A stretch of DNA of 6,336 nt from Spirochaeta sp. Lineage in GTDB: Bacteria; Spirochaetota; Spirochaetia; DSM-2461. The DNA lies in the NCBI GenBank assembly GCA_030635565.1, contig DAOVYP010000139.1, positions 1 to 6,336 on the forward strand. The letters are read 5' to 3'. Made by a program: the position numbers and the translations under genes. Numbering within the stretch: position 1 is the stretch's first letter; each line of letters begins with the position of its first letter. The notes below the pieces were generated by a model. It was given only the letters and a program-made list of their open reading frames with translations, made no database searches and was not told the origin of the DNA. This document shows, piece after piece, positions 1 to 5,852 of this stretch.

Positions 1-1767
1 GGCGCCGGAAACCGGCTGCCCGTCGGAAAGCCGATTCACCCAGACCAGAACCCGATTGTAGGCAACCCGGACCGAGAGGCCCAGGTCGGTTACCTGGACA
101 GCCACCTCGCCGTCCCGCCACTGCCGCTTCTGGTTCACCTGACTCGGGTCCTGCCTCATCTCGTACCGGAAATAGACGGTGCCGTACCCCTGATCCCCCA
201 GGAAGCTCTCCAGGTTCTCCTGATGGAAGAACGTCGAATCCGGAATCGCCCCGCTCAGGTCGTAGTCGGTCATCGGGGGTGAATAATCCGGCTGATCGAA
301 GAAATTAGTCCTTCCCATGACGCCGAATCGGCCTTCAACGATATTCCGGGACGTCCATACCAGGGCCGGATCGAACTCGGCTTCCAGATGCCTGAGGCCG
401 TCGTACTGATAAGGGAAATCCACCATCGGATACGGTCGGGGAATAGTCGTGGCCATGCGTACGGATTCGGCTTCGCGACCGAAGATGTCCCTGATACCGC
501 CGGGGAGATTGACAGTCACATCCTGTCCCGGGCGCATGTCGGGCAGGTAGAACGCCATCGTCGACCAGGAGATCCGGATGTTCTCGGGTTCGACGGTCCG
601 ACCATCAACTCTGACGTTGATATCGGGGATGGTCATGTCCTCGGGCAGCGGATGGCTGAACCGGAGGTATACGGGATACAGGAACGGGCGATTGTCCCGG
701 GGAAATCCCCCGGGAGAGGCGCTGAGCTCTACCGCACGGAAGGGTCTGATGGTCCTGAGCTGGTAGGTTTGTTCCCGGGCGCTTGCCGGAAAGCCCGGGA
801 AAGGTACGGCTCCTTTTTCCAGGGTCACCTTCAGGCGGATATTCTCTCCGGGCTCTTCGTTCAGGACGAGCAGCACGCCGCGATCCGTCCGGCTCTCCAG
901 TCGTTCCGGATAATCGGGTCTCATGGTAGTGAAACTGAAGGATCGGTTTTTATCAATAACCCTGATGGATCGGCCGATCACTTCGGGATCCACGGGCTGA
1001 TTGAATTCAAGGGTGATCTTCCTGGCGATGGCCGTGGGAACGTCATAGAGGCTGATGTTGACCTCCGCATCGTTACCCGGGAACATGTTGACAATCTTCA
1101 CCCGCTCACCGAAGATGTCGAACGAAAAATCATCTTTCAGTTTGAGCCCCGACATGGAGGAAGCTTTATCCGAGATGGTAATCCGGTAGCGGGGGATATC
1201 CTGGAGAGGCCTGTCGGGTCGGAACCCCAGGGTCTTGGTACCGTACCACCGATAGACGCCTTCCACCGGAGGCTCGATCGTGAGGAGATCCGATTCGAGG
1301 ATGGGTGCACCCAGGGCGGCGAGGGGCACCATGGGGCGATTGAACATGACGTAGATATTCGGCCGCCGGTTCTCCACCGGGAGTTCGCCCCTCGGGCCGT
1401 AGTCGACGATTTCCAGGTCACCGGATTTCGGATCCCCCGCCATGGATGATTCCATGATTGCCGATGCGTTTATCGAATAGTACCGGATAGTCCCGGCTGA
1501 AAGGTCAATAGGTTCACGGATCAGACCGTTGTCAACGCTTCGCTTACGCTCAGCGTTACGGATGAGGGTATCAGCCGCGGATTCAGACGCGTCGGTCATG
1601 AGGTCGCCCTGAACGGACAAAAAGGCCTCATCCCGGGCAGCAGGATCAGCGGAGATGAGTATCGCCGCCATGTCCACATCCGACAAATCGTTCTTGAACC
1701 CGCAGGAAGTGAGTGCCGTAAGAATCATGATCACTGAAATTGCTTTAACACCAGGATATCTGCTCAT
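1..1767 (-). CDS. Alpha-2-macroglobulin-like lipoprotein, N-terminal part (C-terminus beyond window)
   Basis: An open frame of 589 codons runs from ATG at 1767 to the left edge without a stop. The N-terminus is a lipoprotein signal: a basic start, a hydrophobic stretch, then lipobox Leu19-Thr20-Ser21-Cys22. Residues about 112-215 look like a Big_5/Ig-like domain (FNRP at 142-145, then YRWYGTKTLGFRPDRPL from residue 172). Further beta-rich repeats of similar style follow. The last 31 residues (DLGLSVRVAYNRVLVWV, then RLSDGQPVSGA) match the MG2 region typical of bacterial alpha-2-macroglobulins. Family members usually run well over 1,500 residues, so most of the protein, including any thioester motif and bait region, lies outside. 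Known relatives are periplasmic, membrane-anchored protease traps. The start is supported by AAAGGA nine bases upstream (1777-1782). The hydrolase gene lies 83 bp upstream on the same strand. The family call is firm; the presence of a thioester is unknown. Confidence 0.88.
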   Translation of the reverse strand, partial: MSRYPGVKAISVIMILTALTSCGFKNDLSDVDMAAILISADPAARDEAFLSVQGDLMTDASESAADTLIRNAERKRSVDNGLIREPIDLSAGTIRYYSINASAIMESSMAGDPKSGDLEIVDYGPRGELPVENRRPNIYVMFNRPMVPLAALGAPILESDLLTIEPPVEGVYRWYGTKTLGFRPDRPLQDIPRYRITISDKASSMSGLKLKDDFSFDIFGERVKIVNMFPGNDAEVNISLYDVPTAIARKITLEFNQPVDPEVIGRSIRVIDKNRSFSFTTMRPDYPERLESRTDRGVLLVLNEEPGENIRLKVTLEKGAVPFPGFPASAREQTYQLRTIRPFRAVELSASPGGFPRDNRPFLYPVYLRFSHPLPEDMTIPDINVRVDGRTVEPENIRISWSTMAFYLPDMRPGQDVTVNLPGGIRDIFGREAESVRMATTIPRPYPMVDFPYQYDGLRHLEAEFDPALVWTSRNIVEGRFGVMGRTNFFDQPDYSPPMTDYDLSGAIPDSTFFHQENLESFLGDQGYGTVYFRYEMRQDPSQVNQKRQWRDGEVAVQVTDLGLSVRVAYNRVLVWVNRLSDGQPVSGA

Positions 1768-1786
1768 GTCGGCCCGTCCTTTATCA

Positions 1787-1799
1787 ACTGACTGTCAGT
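1787..1799. promoter_or_regulatory. Perfect 13-bp palindrome ahead of the macroglobulin gene
   Basis: ACTGAC-T-GTCAGT is a perfect 6+1+6 inverted repeat in the 83-bp gap between the hydrolase stop and the macroglobulin start. It ends 4 bp upstream of the AAAGGA ribosome binding site. On the minus strand a TTGACT hexamer directly precedes it. Its size and position suit an operator for a dimeric regulator or a short hairpin near the ribosome binding site. No regulator is identifiable in the window, so the function is inference. Confidence 0.35.
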
Positions 1800-1850
1800 A
1801 TAGTCAACAAGCATTCCATGTACACTCTTTACGAGGATACGGGGCTTAGG

Positions 1851-2849
1851 TCATCTTTCCATCAGGCTCCTGAAAAACTCCATGTCCCTGTCCATCACCT
1901 TGTAGAAACTCTTCGATATGTTGTGGTTTTCTCCGGGGTATTCGTAAAAGGTATAGTCGACCCCGGCATTATCGAGCTTTTTGCGGAATGGAATGCTCCA
2001 TTCAAATGGTACCGACTCATCATCGGTGCCGTGATGAACCAGGATGGGAACGTCGATGGATTCAAGATAGTTGTTCGGCGTCAGTGAAGCGTAATCATCC
2101 CGCGAGAACTCGGTATCGATGAGGGCCTGAAGTCGGGCGGCATCCTTTTCACTCCGCCGCCTGATGAAATACAGGGTGTTCTCCGGGAAGTTTTCGGTAA
2201 CCGCAGCCCACAGTGAAGCACCCCGCAGGGAATCATTCACGGTGAGTATCCTGAGGCCGATTTCCCCACCCATTGAATGACCGTAGAGGAACACATTGTT
2301 CGTGTCGGCGCCGGGTATGTTACCCAGGCCGGCGATGAGGTTCAGGACGTCGATGGAATAATCGATGGTCCGTGCGGGGCCGCCTCCCCGGCTTTCGGAT
2401 CGGCCGTGTCCCCGGTAATCCGGTTTGACGACAATAAAACCGCCTGCGGCGTAATACCGGGTTACAAGGCGGTAGTTGTCGAGGGTGGAATAGCTATCCG
2501 GCGGAATGTAACCGTGGGCCAGTACGATGACCGGCCAACCGCCGGGAGGCACATCACCGGCGGGTTTCTCGATGAGTCCGTAATTCGTGAATTCTTCGGA
2601 TTTGTAGGAGAAATCCCAGGCTTTCAGGCCATCCCGGGCATCAACCCTGTTCATAATGGTGAAGTTTTCAGCCTTGAATTCACGTGTTCTGAGGCCTTCG
2701 ATGCTCATGGGGTGGGGAACTTGCCGCGAAGTTGTCGTTTCGGCTATCGGTGGTTCGCCTGTGATGGTGGATTCCTGCCGACTGCAGGATGCCAGTACGG
2801 CAATTATGTAAAACGAAAAAAGGATTCTTAACTTGTTCTGCTTAAACAT
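1851..2849 (-). CDS. Lipoprotein alpha/beta hydrolase (S9 / acylaminoacyl-peptidase-like)
   Basis: A complete 332-residue protein. A basic N-terminus and a hydrophobic stretch end in lipobox Leu19-Ala20-Ser21-Cys22, so the mature enzyme is probably lipid-anchored outside the inner membrane. The hydrolase fold follows: oxyanion-side motif LAHGY (110-114), PDYRGHGRSES (143-153), nucleophile elbow GHSMGG with Ser192 (190-195), acid in HHGTDDESVP (272-281, most likely Asp277), and His309 in GENHN. The full catalytic triad is therefore present. Members of this group cleave peptides or esters; the substrate cannot be read from the sequence. No strong Shine-Dalgarno sequence lies ahead of the ATG, but this start gives the complete signal peptide, so it is preferred. 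The macroglobulin lipoprotein gene follows after 83 bp on the same strand and may share its transcript. The ROK gene diverges across 119 bp. It could be an esterase rather than a peptidase. Confidence 0.9.
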   Translation of the reverse strand: MFKQNKLRILFSFYIIAVLASCSRQESTITGEPPIAETTTSRQVPHPMSIEGLRTREFKAENFTIMNRVDARDGLKAWDFSYKSEEFTNYGLIEKPAGDVPPGGWPVIVLAHGYIPPDSYSTLDNYRLVTRYYAAGGFIVVKPDYRGHGRSESRGGGPARTIDYSIDVLNLIAGLGNIPGADTNNVFLYGHSMGGEIGLRILTVNDSLRGASLWAAVTENFPENTLYFIRRRSEKDAARLQALIDTEFSRDDYASLTPNNYLESIDVPILVHHGTDDESVPFEWSIPFRKKLDNAGVDYTFYEYPGENHNISKSFYKVMDRDMEFFRSLMER

Positions 2850-2968
2850 AGGTTGAATTGTAATGTTTTACGATCAATTCAGCGCAAGTTGAAAATTTTG
2901 TCCAACCATGTCGGCATTGAAGTGGATTAAACTCGACGTTTTATTGCTGACTTGGTAGGATCGGGAGC
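2850..2968. promoter_or_regulatory. Divergent intergenic region with promoter candidates
   Basis: This 119-bp AT-rich gap separates the divergent hydrolase and ROK genes and must hold promoters for both. For the plus strand the best candidate is TTGAAG (2917-2922), a 17-bp spacer, then TTTATT (2940-2945), each matching consensus at four of six positions. The ROK start at 2969 has AGGA (2957-2960) eight bases upstream. On the minus strand a TACAAT hexamer lies seven bases before the hydrolase ATG, but no good -35 box accompanies it. An AAAATTTT palindrome sits at 2892-2899. All sites were read by eye. Confidence 0.35.
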
Positions 2969-4084
2969 ATGAGTACAACAGGCCTTTATCTGGCATTCGA
3001 TATCGGCGCCGCCAGCGGTGCCAAACTGGCCCTCTTCAATCAAAGTTCGTCATCGCTGGTGCCTCCCGAGATCTGCGCCGAGGAATATAACGAAGAATTT
3101 GATCGATTTGCCGGAGACCTGGCCGCCGGTGCGGATAAGATGCTCATATCCCTGGGAAAAGCCCGAAAGGATCTGGCGGGTATCGGCATAGCGTCCGCCG
3201 GGATTCTGGACTCGAAAGGCGGATTCAAACTCTTTCATAACCGGCCCCAATACAATGGGTATAACCTGCGAAGGGCTCTGGAAAAAGAGTTCGGCGTTCC
3301 TGCGGCCATCGCCAATGATGCCGACGCCGGAGGGCTGGCGGAATGGAGCGTTCTGGGGCTGGAACTTCTCTACTGGGTGTTCGGCGGCGGCTGGGGAGGT
3401 ACCTGGATCGACAAAACAGGAGAGATAAGATATCCCTCCACCGACTGGGACGGCCGGGACGAAAGTCTGCATTACAGCAATGAACCGGGATATGCCATCG
3501 GAATTCATCTCTGGAGACTCCGGAGCCTGTTTTCCGAGGTGAACGCGTCCTTCGAATTATTCGAACGGCAGCTGGCCGACGACCCGGATCTTCCTTCCGA
3601 TTCAATGACCGGCCCCGGGGGAAATTCCGACACCATGAGAGCGGAAGTCATTCTGTCGGGACCGGGACGTTGTCGACTTTTCCGGGCCGTCGTCGGCAAT
3701 GATGATTTCTATGAGAATTTTCTCGATATCCATGAACGAAAGGAACTGACCGATCCCGCGGTAGCGGGGGCCCATATCAGTAAACTCTCACGCATGCGTG
3801 TGGAAGCGGCGGTGAATACCGATCGGCTTTACGGCAAGATACTGGCCGAGGCGACCCGTTTCCTGCTCAAGCAGGCGGAAGCCGACGGACTCCTTCCGGG
3901 CACCCCCATCTGTCTCGGCGGAAAACCCAGCTATGCCCTGCCGTACTTCGGCCCCTCAACCCAGCGGGTGCTGGGAAAAACCGGTTTCCTGAATTACATG
4001 CGGCCATCGGTAATCGATGAGAGGGGGAGCAACGCGAATCTGGTGGGAGCCGCCGAGCTGGCCAGACGGGCGGCACGGAGATAA
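2969..4084 (+). CDS. Atypical ROK-family sugar-kinase-like protein
   Basis: A complete 371-residue protein that I place in the ROK (repressor, ORF, kinase) family. The phosphate-1-like motif is FDIGAASGAKLALF (10-23). GIGIASAGILDSKGG lies at 71-85. ANDADAGGLAEW (115-126) matches the ROK NDAN motif, with Asp117 as the likely catalytic base. FGGGWGGTWID (138-148) stands where ROK proteins have a glycine-rich GTGIGGG segment, and CLGGKP (315-320) resembles the C-terminal glycine motif. There is no N-terminal helix-turn-helix, so it looks like a kinase rather than a NagC/XylR-type repressor. The usual CxCGxxGCxE zinc motif is missing: after Cys36 the only cysteines are 235 and 315. The usual GT pair in the first motif is also changed. 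Residues 200-275 do not resemble the standard family. The substrate is unknown. The AEC transporter gene begins 7 bp downstream, suggesting a shared transcript. Confidence 0.75.
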   Translation: MSTTGLYLAFDIGAASGAKLALFNQSSSSLVPPEICAEEYNEEFDRFAGDLAAGADKMLISLGKARKDLAGIGIASAGILDSKGGFKLFHNRPQYNGYNLRRALEKEFGVPAAIANDADAGGLAEWSVLGLELLYWVFGGGWGGTWIDKTGEIRYPSTDWDGRDESLHYSNEPGYAIGIHLWRLRSLFSEVNASFELFERQLADDPDLPSDSMTGPGGNSDTMRAEVILSGPGRCRLFRAVVGNDDFYENFLDIHERKELTDPAVAGAHISKLSRMRVEAAVNTDRLYGKILAEATRFLLKQAEADGLLPGTPICLGGKPSYALPYFGPSTQRVLGKTGFLNYMRPSVIDERGSNANLVGAAELARRAARR

Positions 4085-4091
4085 TCCCGCC

Positions 4092-5003
4092 ATGGCCGAA
4101 TACTTCCCGATTCTACTGCCGATTTACGTGCCCATCATTCTTGGCTTTCTGGTCCGTTATTCCGGGTATTTCCCCGCTGAATACGGCCATTCCATACGCC
4201 AGTTCTGCCTGAAGATCACCATACCCCTTCTCATCTTCACCAACATGGCCCTGATGGATGCCGACGCTCTCTCACAGGTTCTGCCGGTTGTGATATCTCT
4301 TCCCATCTACATGGCGATACTGTGGCTGGCCGCCATTTTGATTACGAGGCTTCCGATGTTCAAAACCCGCCGCCTGGAAGCGATCCTGGTCATCATTCTG
4401 GGGAACATCGGTTATTTCGGTTGGGCGGTTACCGAAATCGGTCTGGGAAGCGGCGGGCTCTCCAGGAGCATTATGTATGCCGTCCTCTTCTGGCCGATGA
4501 CCATCATGTTCTCTTTTCTTTCAAAGATTGTCATCGACCGGTCGAATGACGGTATCCGTTCGGCACTGCATATCCTGAAGATCGCCATACCGATCTTCAT
4601 GGCCTTTGTTGCAGGACTTCTGGCCGCGATCTTCGGTATCCGCATCCCCGAAGCGGTGATGGAACCCCTGTCCGCCTTCGGTCGGATGACCGTTCCCCTC
4701 ATCCTGTTCGGTGTAGGACTTTCCGTGTCATTCAAGGCGCATTGGGGAGCGCTTTCGTTCCTGCTGCCCCTGCGGCTGATCCTGGGATTCGGAGCGGCCT
4801 GGCTCACCACCCGGATGAATGTGAAGCTGGACGATCTGAGCCGCACGGCGATTCTGATGGTTTCCGTTATGCCCGTCGCTGCCAACGTTCTGATAATGGG
4901 GGATGTCCTGCATCTGGATGAGGAATTCATCGCCGGGGCCGTCACACTTTCGGCGCTTCTGGCCCTGGTGACGATTCCTTTGACTCTGATACTGCTGACT
5001 TAG
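4092..5003 (+). CDS. AEC-family (auxin efflux carrier-like) membrane transporter
   Basis: A 303-residue integral membrane protein with about ten hydrophobic helices (roughly 4-22, 36-54, 62-85, 96-118, 127-146, 163-182, 197-214, 219-240, 251-270, 280-301), the usual topology and length of bacterial AEC carriers (TC 2.A.69). Family features are the first helix ending in LGFLVRYSGYFP, the RQFCLKITIPLLIF segment, the broken helix around GNIGYFGWAVTEIGLGSGG (104-122), and VMPVAANVLIMGDVLHLDEEF (259-279) before the last helix. Characterised members move organic anions such as malate or auxin-like acids. The direction and substrate here are unknown. I chose ATG 4092 over the in-frame ATG at 4017 because the extra 25 residues are polar and merely shadow the ROK gene. 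GGAG at 4077-4080 lies 11 bases upstream, inside the end of the ROK gene, which suggests translational coupling. Confidence 0.88.
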   Translation: MAEYFPILLPIYVPIILGFLVRYSGYFPAEYGHSIRQFCLKITIPLLIFTNMALMDADALSQVLPVVISLPIYMAILWLAAILITRLPMFKTRRLEAILVIILGNIGYFGWAVTEIGLGSGGLSRSIMYAVLFWPMTIMFSFLSKIVIDRSNDGIRSALHILKIAIPIFMAFVAGLLAAIFGIRIPEAVMEPLSAFGRMTVPLILFGVGLSVSFKAHWGALSFLLPLRLILGFGAAWLTTRMNVKLDDLSRTAILMVSVMPVAANVLIMGDVLHLDEEFIAGAVTLSALLALVTIPLTLILLT

Positions 5004-5010
5004 ACATTAT

Positions 5011-5052
5011 GAAGACGAACCTTGCCTGGCCAGGAGTCGGGCCCGGGTCTTC
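5011..5052. terminator. Possible bidirectional terminator between convergent genes
   Basis: The 59-bp gap between the convergent AEC and small membrane-protein genes is filled with inverted repeats. GAAGAC (5011-5016) pairs with GTCTTC (5047-5052). Inside lie two further palindromes, CCTGGCCAGG (5025-5034) and CGGGCCCG (5038-5045). The position suits a transcription stop for both genes. There is no long run of T on either side, so it is not a textbook intrinsic terminator. Confidence 0.35.
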
Positions 5053-5062
5053 TTGGACACTG

Positions 5063-5458
5063 TTACCCACCTGTAAATGGGAATATGAGTATCATAATGA
5101 AGATGTCTCTTGCCCAAATTAGTGAAGGGATTCCAATAAGAATCCCGATTAGGCAAGGAATCCTTAACAGCATTGGCATTCCCCTGTATAAAATGAGGAA
5201 AAATCCTGAGTTTTCATCTTCATAATTCGCCTTGACGAATATTGCATGCAGGAAAGAAAGTAGAAGGCACGTCATCGGAGCATAGAAAACAGCAACCACA
5301 AGTGTGACAATCACCATCCCGACATTGTCACTATCGCTGTACTTGGAGGATTCAATAAAGTATGCAATGTATACAATCACTGAAGCTGCGACGGCCGCCC
5401 AGCTATTGATTTTGCGAAACTGTTTCAGATTGATTTTTTCTTTCGATCCGAGTTTCAT
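5063..5458 (-). CDS. Small hypothetical membrane protein
   Basis: A 131-residue protein that I do not recognise. It has a lysine-rich N-terminus (KLGSKEKINLKQFRK) and three or four hydrophobic segments at about 20-36, 46-74, 98-115 and 117-128. A charged loop (KANYEDENSG, 76-85) separates the second and third. With positive charges at the start, the N-terminus is probably cytoplasmic. Membrane character throughout and placement exactly convergent with the AEC gene support a real gene. The ATG at 5458 has no clear Shine-Dalgarno sequence, so the start is less certain than the reading frame. A TATATT box on the minus strand (plus positions 5471-5476) lies 12 bases upstream. Its codons are visibly more AT-rich than those of the genes to the left, and it has no same-strand partner here, so it may be a recent arrival. 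No function is proposed. Confidence 0.65.
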   Translation of the reverse strand: MKLGSKEKINLKQFRKINSWAAVAASVIVYIAYFIESSKYSDSDNVGMVIVTLVVAVFYAPMTCLLLSFLHAIFVKANYEDENSGFFLILYRGMPMLLRIPCLIGILIGIPSLIWARDIFIMILIFPFTGG

Positions 5459-5470
5459 AATCTATTGTTT

Positions 5471-5489
5471 AATATACAACACAGGTTGT
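5471..5489 (-). promoter_or_regulatory. Candidate promoter with inverted repeat for the small membrane protein
   Basis: On the minus strand a TATATT hexamer (plus 5471-5476) is preceded, after a 17-bp spacer, by the weak hexamer TTACCG. The spacer contains a perfect inverted repeat, read on the plus strand as ACAAC (5476-5480), four bases, GTTGT (5485-5489). This overlaps where polymerase would bind and could be an operator. The -35 match is poor, so the call is tentative. Confidence 0.25.
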
Positions 5490-5507
5490 TATTCGGTAAA
5501 TATTCTC

Positions 5508-5615
5508 AATACGACAGATCTTTCGGGAGAGGTCGTGCCGACGGGGGAGATGAAGAAAAACAATACGAATTTATCAGGTGACCTCCTGACGGCGGGTATG
5601 AAGAGAATTCAGTAG
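5508..5615 (+). pseudogene. Possible gene remnant with a two-copy peptide repeat
   Basis: In one plus-strand frame ending at TAG 5613-5615, two similar units lie side by side: NTTDLSGEVVPTGEMKK (5508-5558) and NTNLSGDLLTAGMKR (5562-5606). The underlying DNA is also similar (both start AATACGA and both contain ATGAAGA), which suggests an old duplication. The frame has no credible start, because upstream it runs antisense to the small membrane protein. I therefore read it as the tail of a decayed gene or a chance repeat, not an expressed protein. The pattern loosely recalls a type IX secretion C-terminal sorting domain (DLSGxVV, then LTAGM), but the aromatic residue expected after AGM is absent. 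Confidence 0.25.
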
Positions 5616-5646
5616 ACTATCGCAATGATGTGTTCTCCGGCGATTC

Positions 5647-5795
5647 AGTATCGTGGATTATCTGCAGGAAAGATTGAAGCAACACACATTACAATCACCC
5701 GATATACTTGAGTCTAGGTAATTCCACATAGATTGATCTGAAATGCAAATCAGGTAATTCCCCGGATTTCGTAAAGCCGGTTAATCCACGATGCT
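5647..5795. repeat. Spaced 14-bp inverted repeat with 121-bp interior
   Basis: AGTATCGTGGATTA (5647-5660) and TAATCCACGATGCT (5782-5795) pair over 14 positions: 13 Watson-Crick pairs and one G-T pair. The 11-bp core is perfect. The arms enclose 121 bp that hold a direct repeat and no open frame of note. This could be a terminal inverted repeat of a small mobile-element remnant or the base stem of a long RNA structure. No target-site duplication is evident. Confidence 0.4.
5716..5761 (+). repeat. Direct repeat AGGTAATTCC, two copies
   Basis: The 10-mer AGGTAATTCC occurs at 5716-5725 and at 5752-5761, with copy starts 36 bp apart. Both copies lie within the interior of the spaced inverted repeat. 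The spacing is close to three and a half helical turns, so the copies would face opposite sides of the DNA. They may be binding sites for a regulator of the downstream gene, or internal repeats of a small element. Confidence 0.4.
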
Positions 5796-5806
5796 CAATG
5801 TGGATT
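5783..5806 (+). repeat. Local hairpin competing with the larger inverted repeat
   Basis: AATCCAC (5783-5789), a ten-base loop, then GTGGATT (5800-5806) form a perfect 7-bp stem, ending 46 bp before the start of the last gene. The same AATCCAC arm also pairs with GTGGATT at 5653-5659. The two pairings are therefore mutually exclusive, as in an attenuator or leader switch. An adjacent GGTAT-AG-ATACC inverted repeat lies at 5810-5821. Confidence 0.4.
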
Positions 5807-5837
5807 CAAGGTATAGATACCGCAATATGCCAGGCAG

Positions 5838-5844
5838 AAAGGAG
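5838..5844 (+). promoter_or_regulatory. Strong ribosome binding site of the DUF6920-like gene
   Basis: AAAGGAG lies eight bases upstream of ATG 5853, near-ideal spacing. It fixes the start of the last gene and rules out the ATG at 5798 in a different frame. It is the best Shine-Dalgarno sequence in the window. Confidence 0.85.
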
Positions 5845-5852
5845 AATCAGAA

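Larger units (their letters stand above)
5459..5852. other. 394-bp structured non-coding region
   Basis: No convincing gene lies between the divergent small membrane protein and the DUF6920-like gene. The stretch carries several separate elements, listed individually: an inverted repeat near the minus-strand promoter, a repeated peptide-like frame, a spaced inverted repeat, a direct repeat and a local hairpin. It is long for an intergenic region in this window (the other gaps are 7 to 119 bp). It may be a mixture of promoter region, decayed gene and small mobile or RNA element. Confidence 0.5.

Noticed and set aside
388..1449. Long plus-strand open frame of 353 codons
   Set aside because: It lies wholly antisense to the macroglobulin frame, which has a lipoprotein signal, Ig-like motifs and a recognisable MG2 segment. 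The plus frame shows no domain, is rich in His, Arg, Asp and Gly as shadows of GC-rich genes are, and has no good ribosome binding site.
2277..2831. Plus-strand open frame of 184 codons
   Set aside because: Antisense to the hydrolase gene, whose triad and lipobox are intact. No recognisable motif in the plus frame.
2850..2867. Leaderless transcript for the hydrolase gene (TACAAT seven bases before ATG)
   Set aside because: The -10-like box is placed as in leaderless genes and no Shine-Dalgarno sequence is seen, but no acceptable -35 box lies at a normal distance, so it is not claimed.
4017..4091. Upstream in-frame start for the AEC transporter
   Set aside because: It would add 25 polar residues that overlap the ROK gene. 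ATG 4092 starts directly at the first hydrophobic helix and has GGAG upstream.
4412..4945. Minus-strand open frame of 177 codons
   Set aside because: Antisense to the AEC transporter; an Arg/Ser-rich composition typical of a shadow frame.
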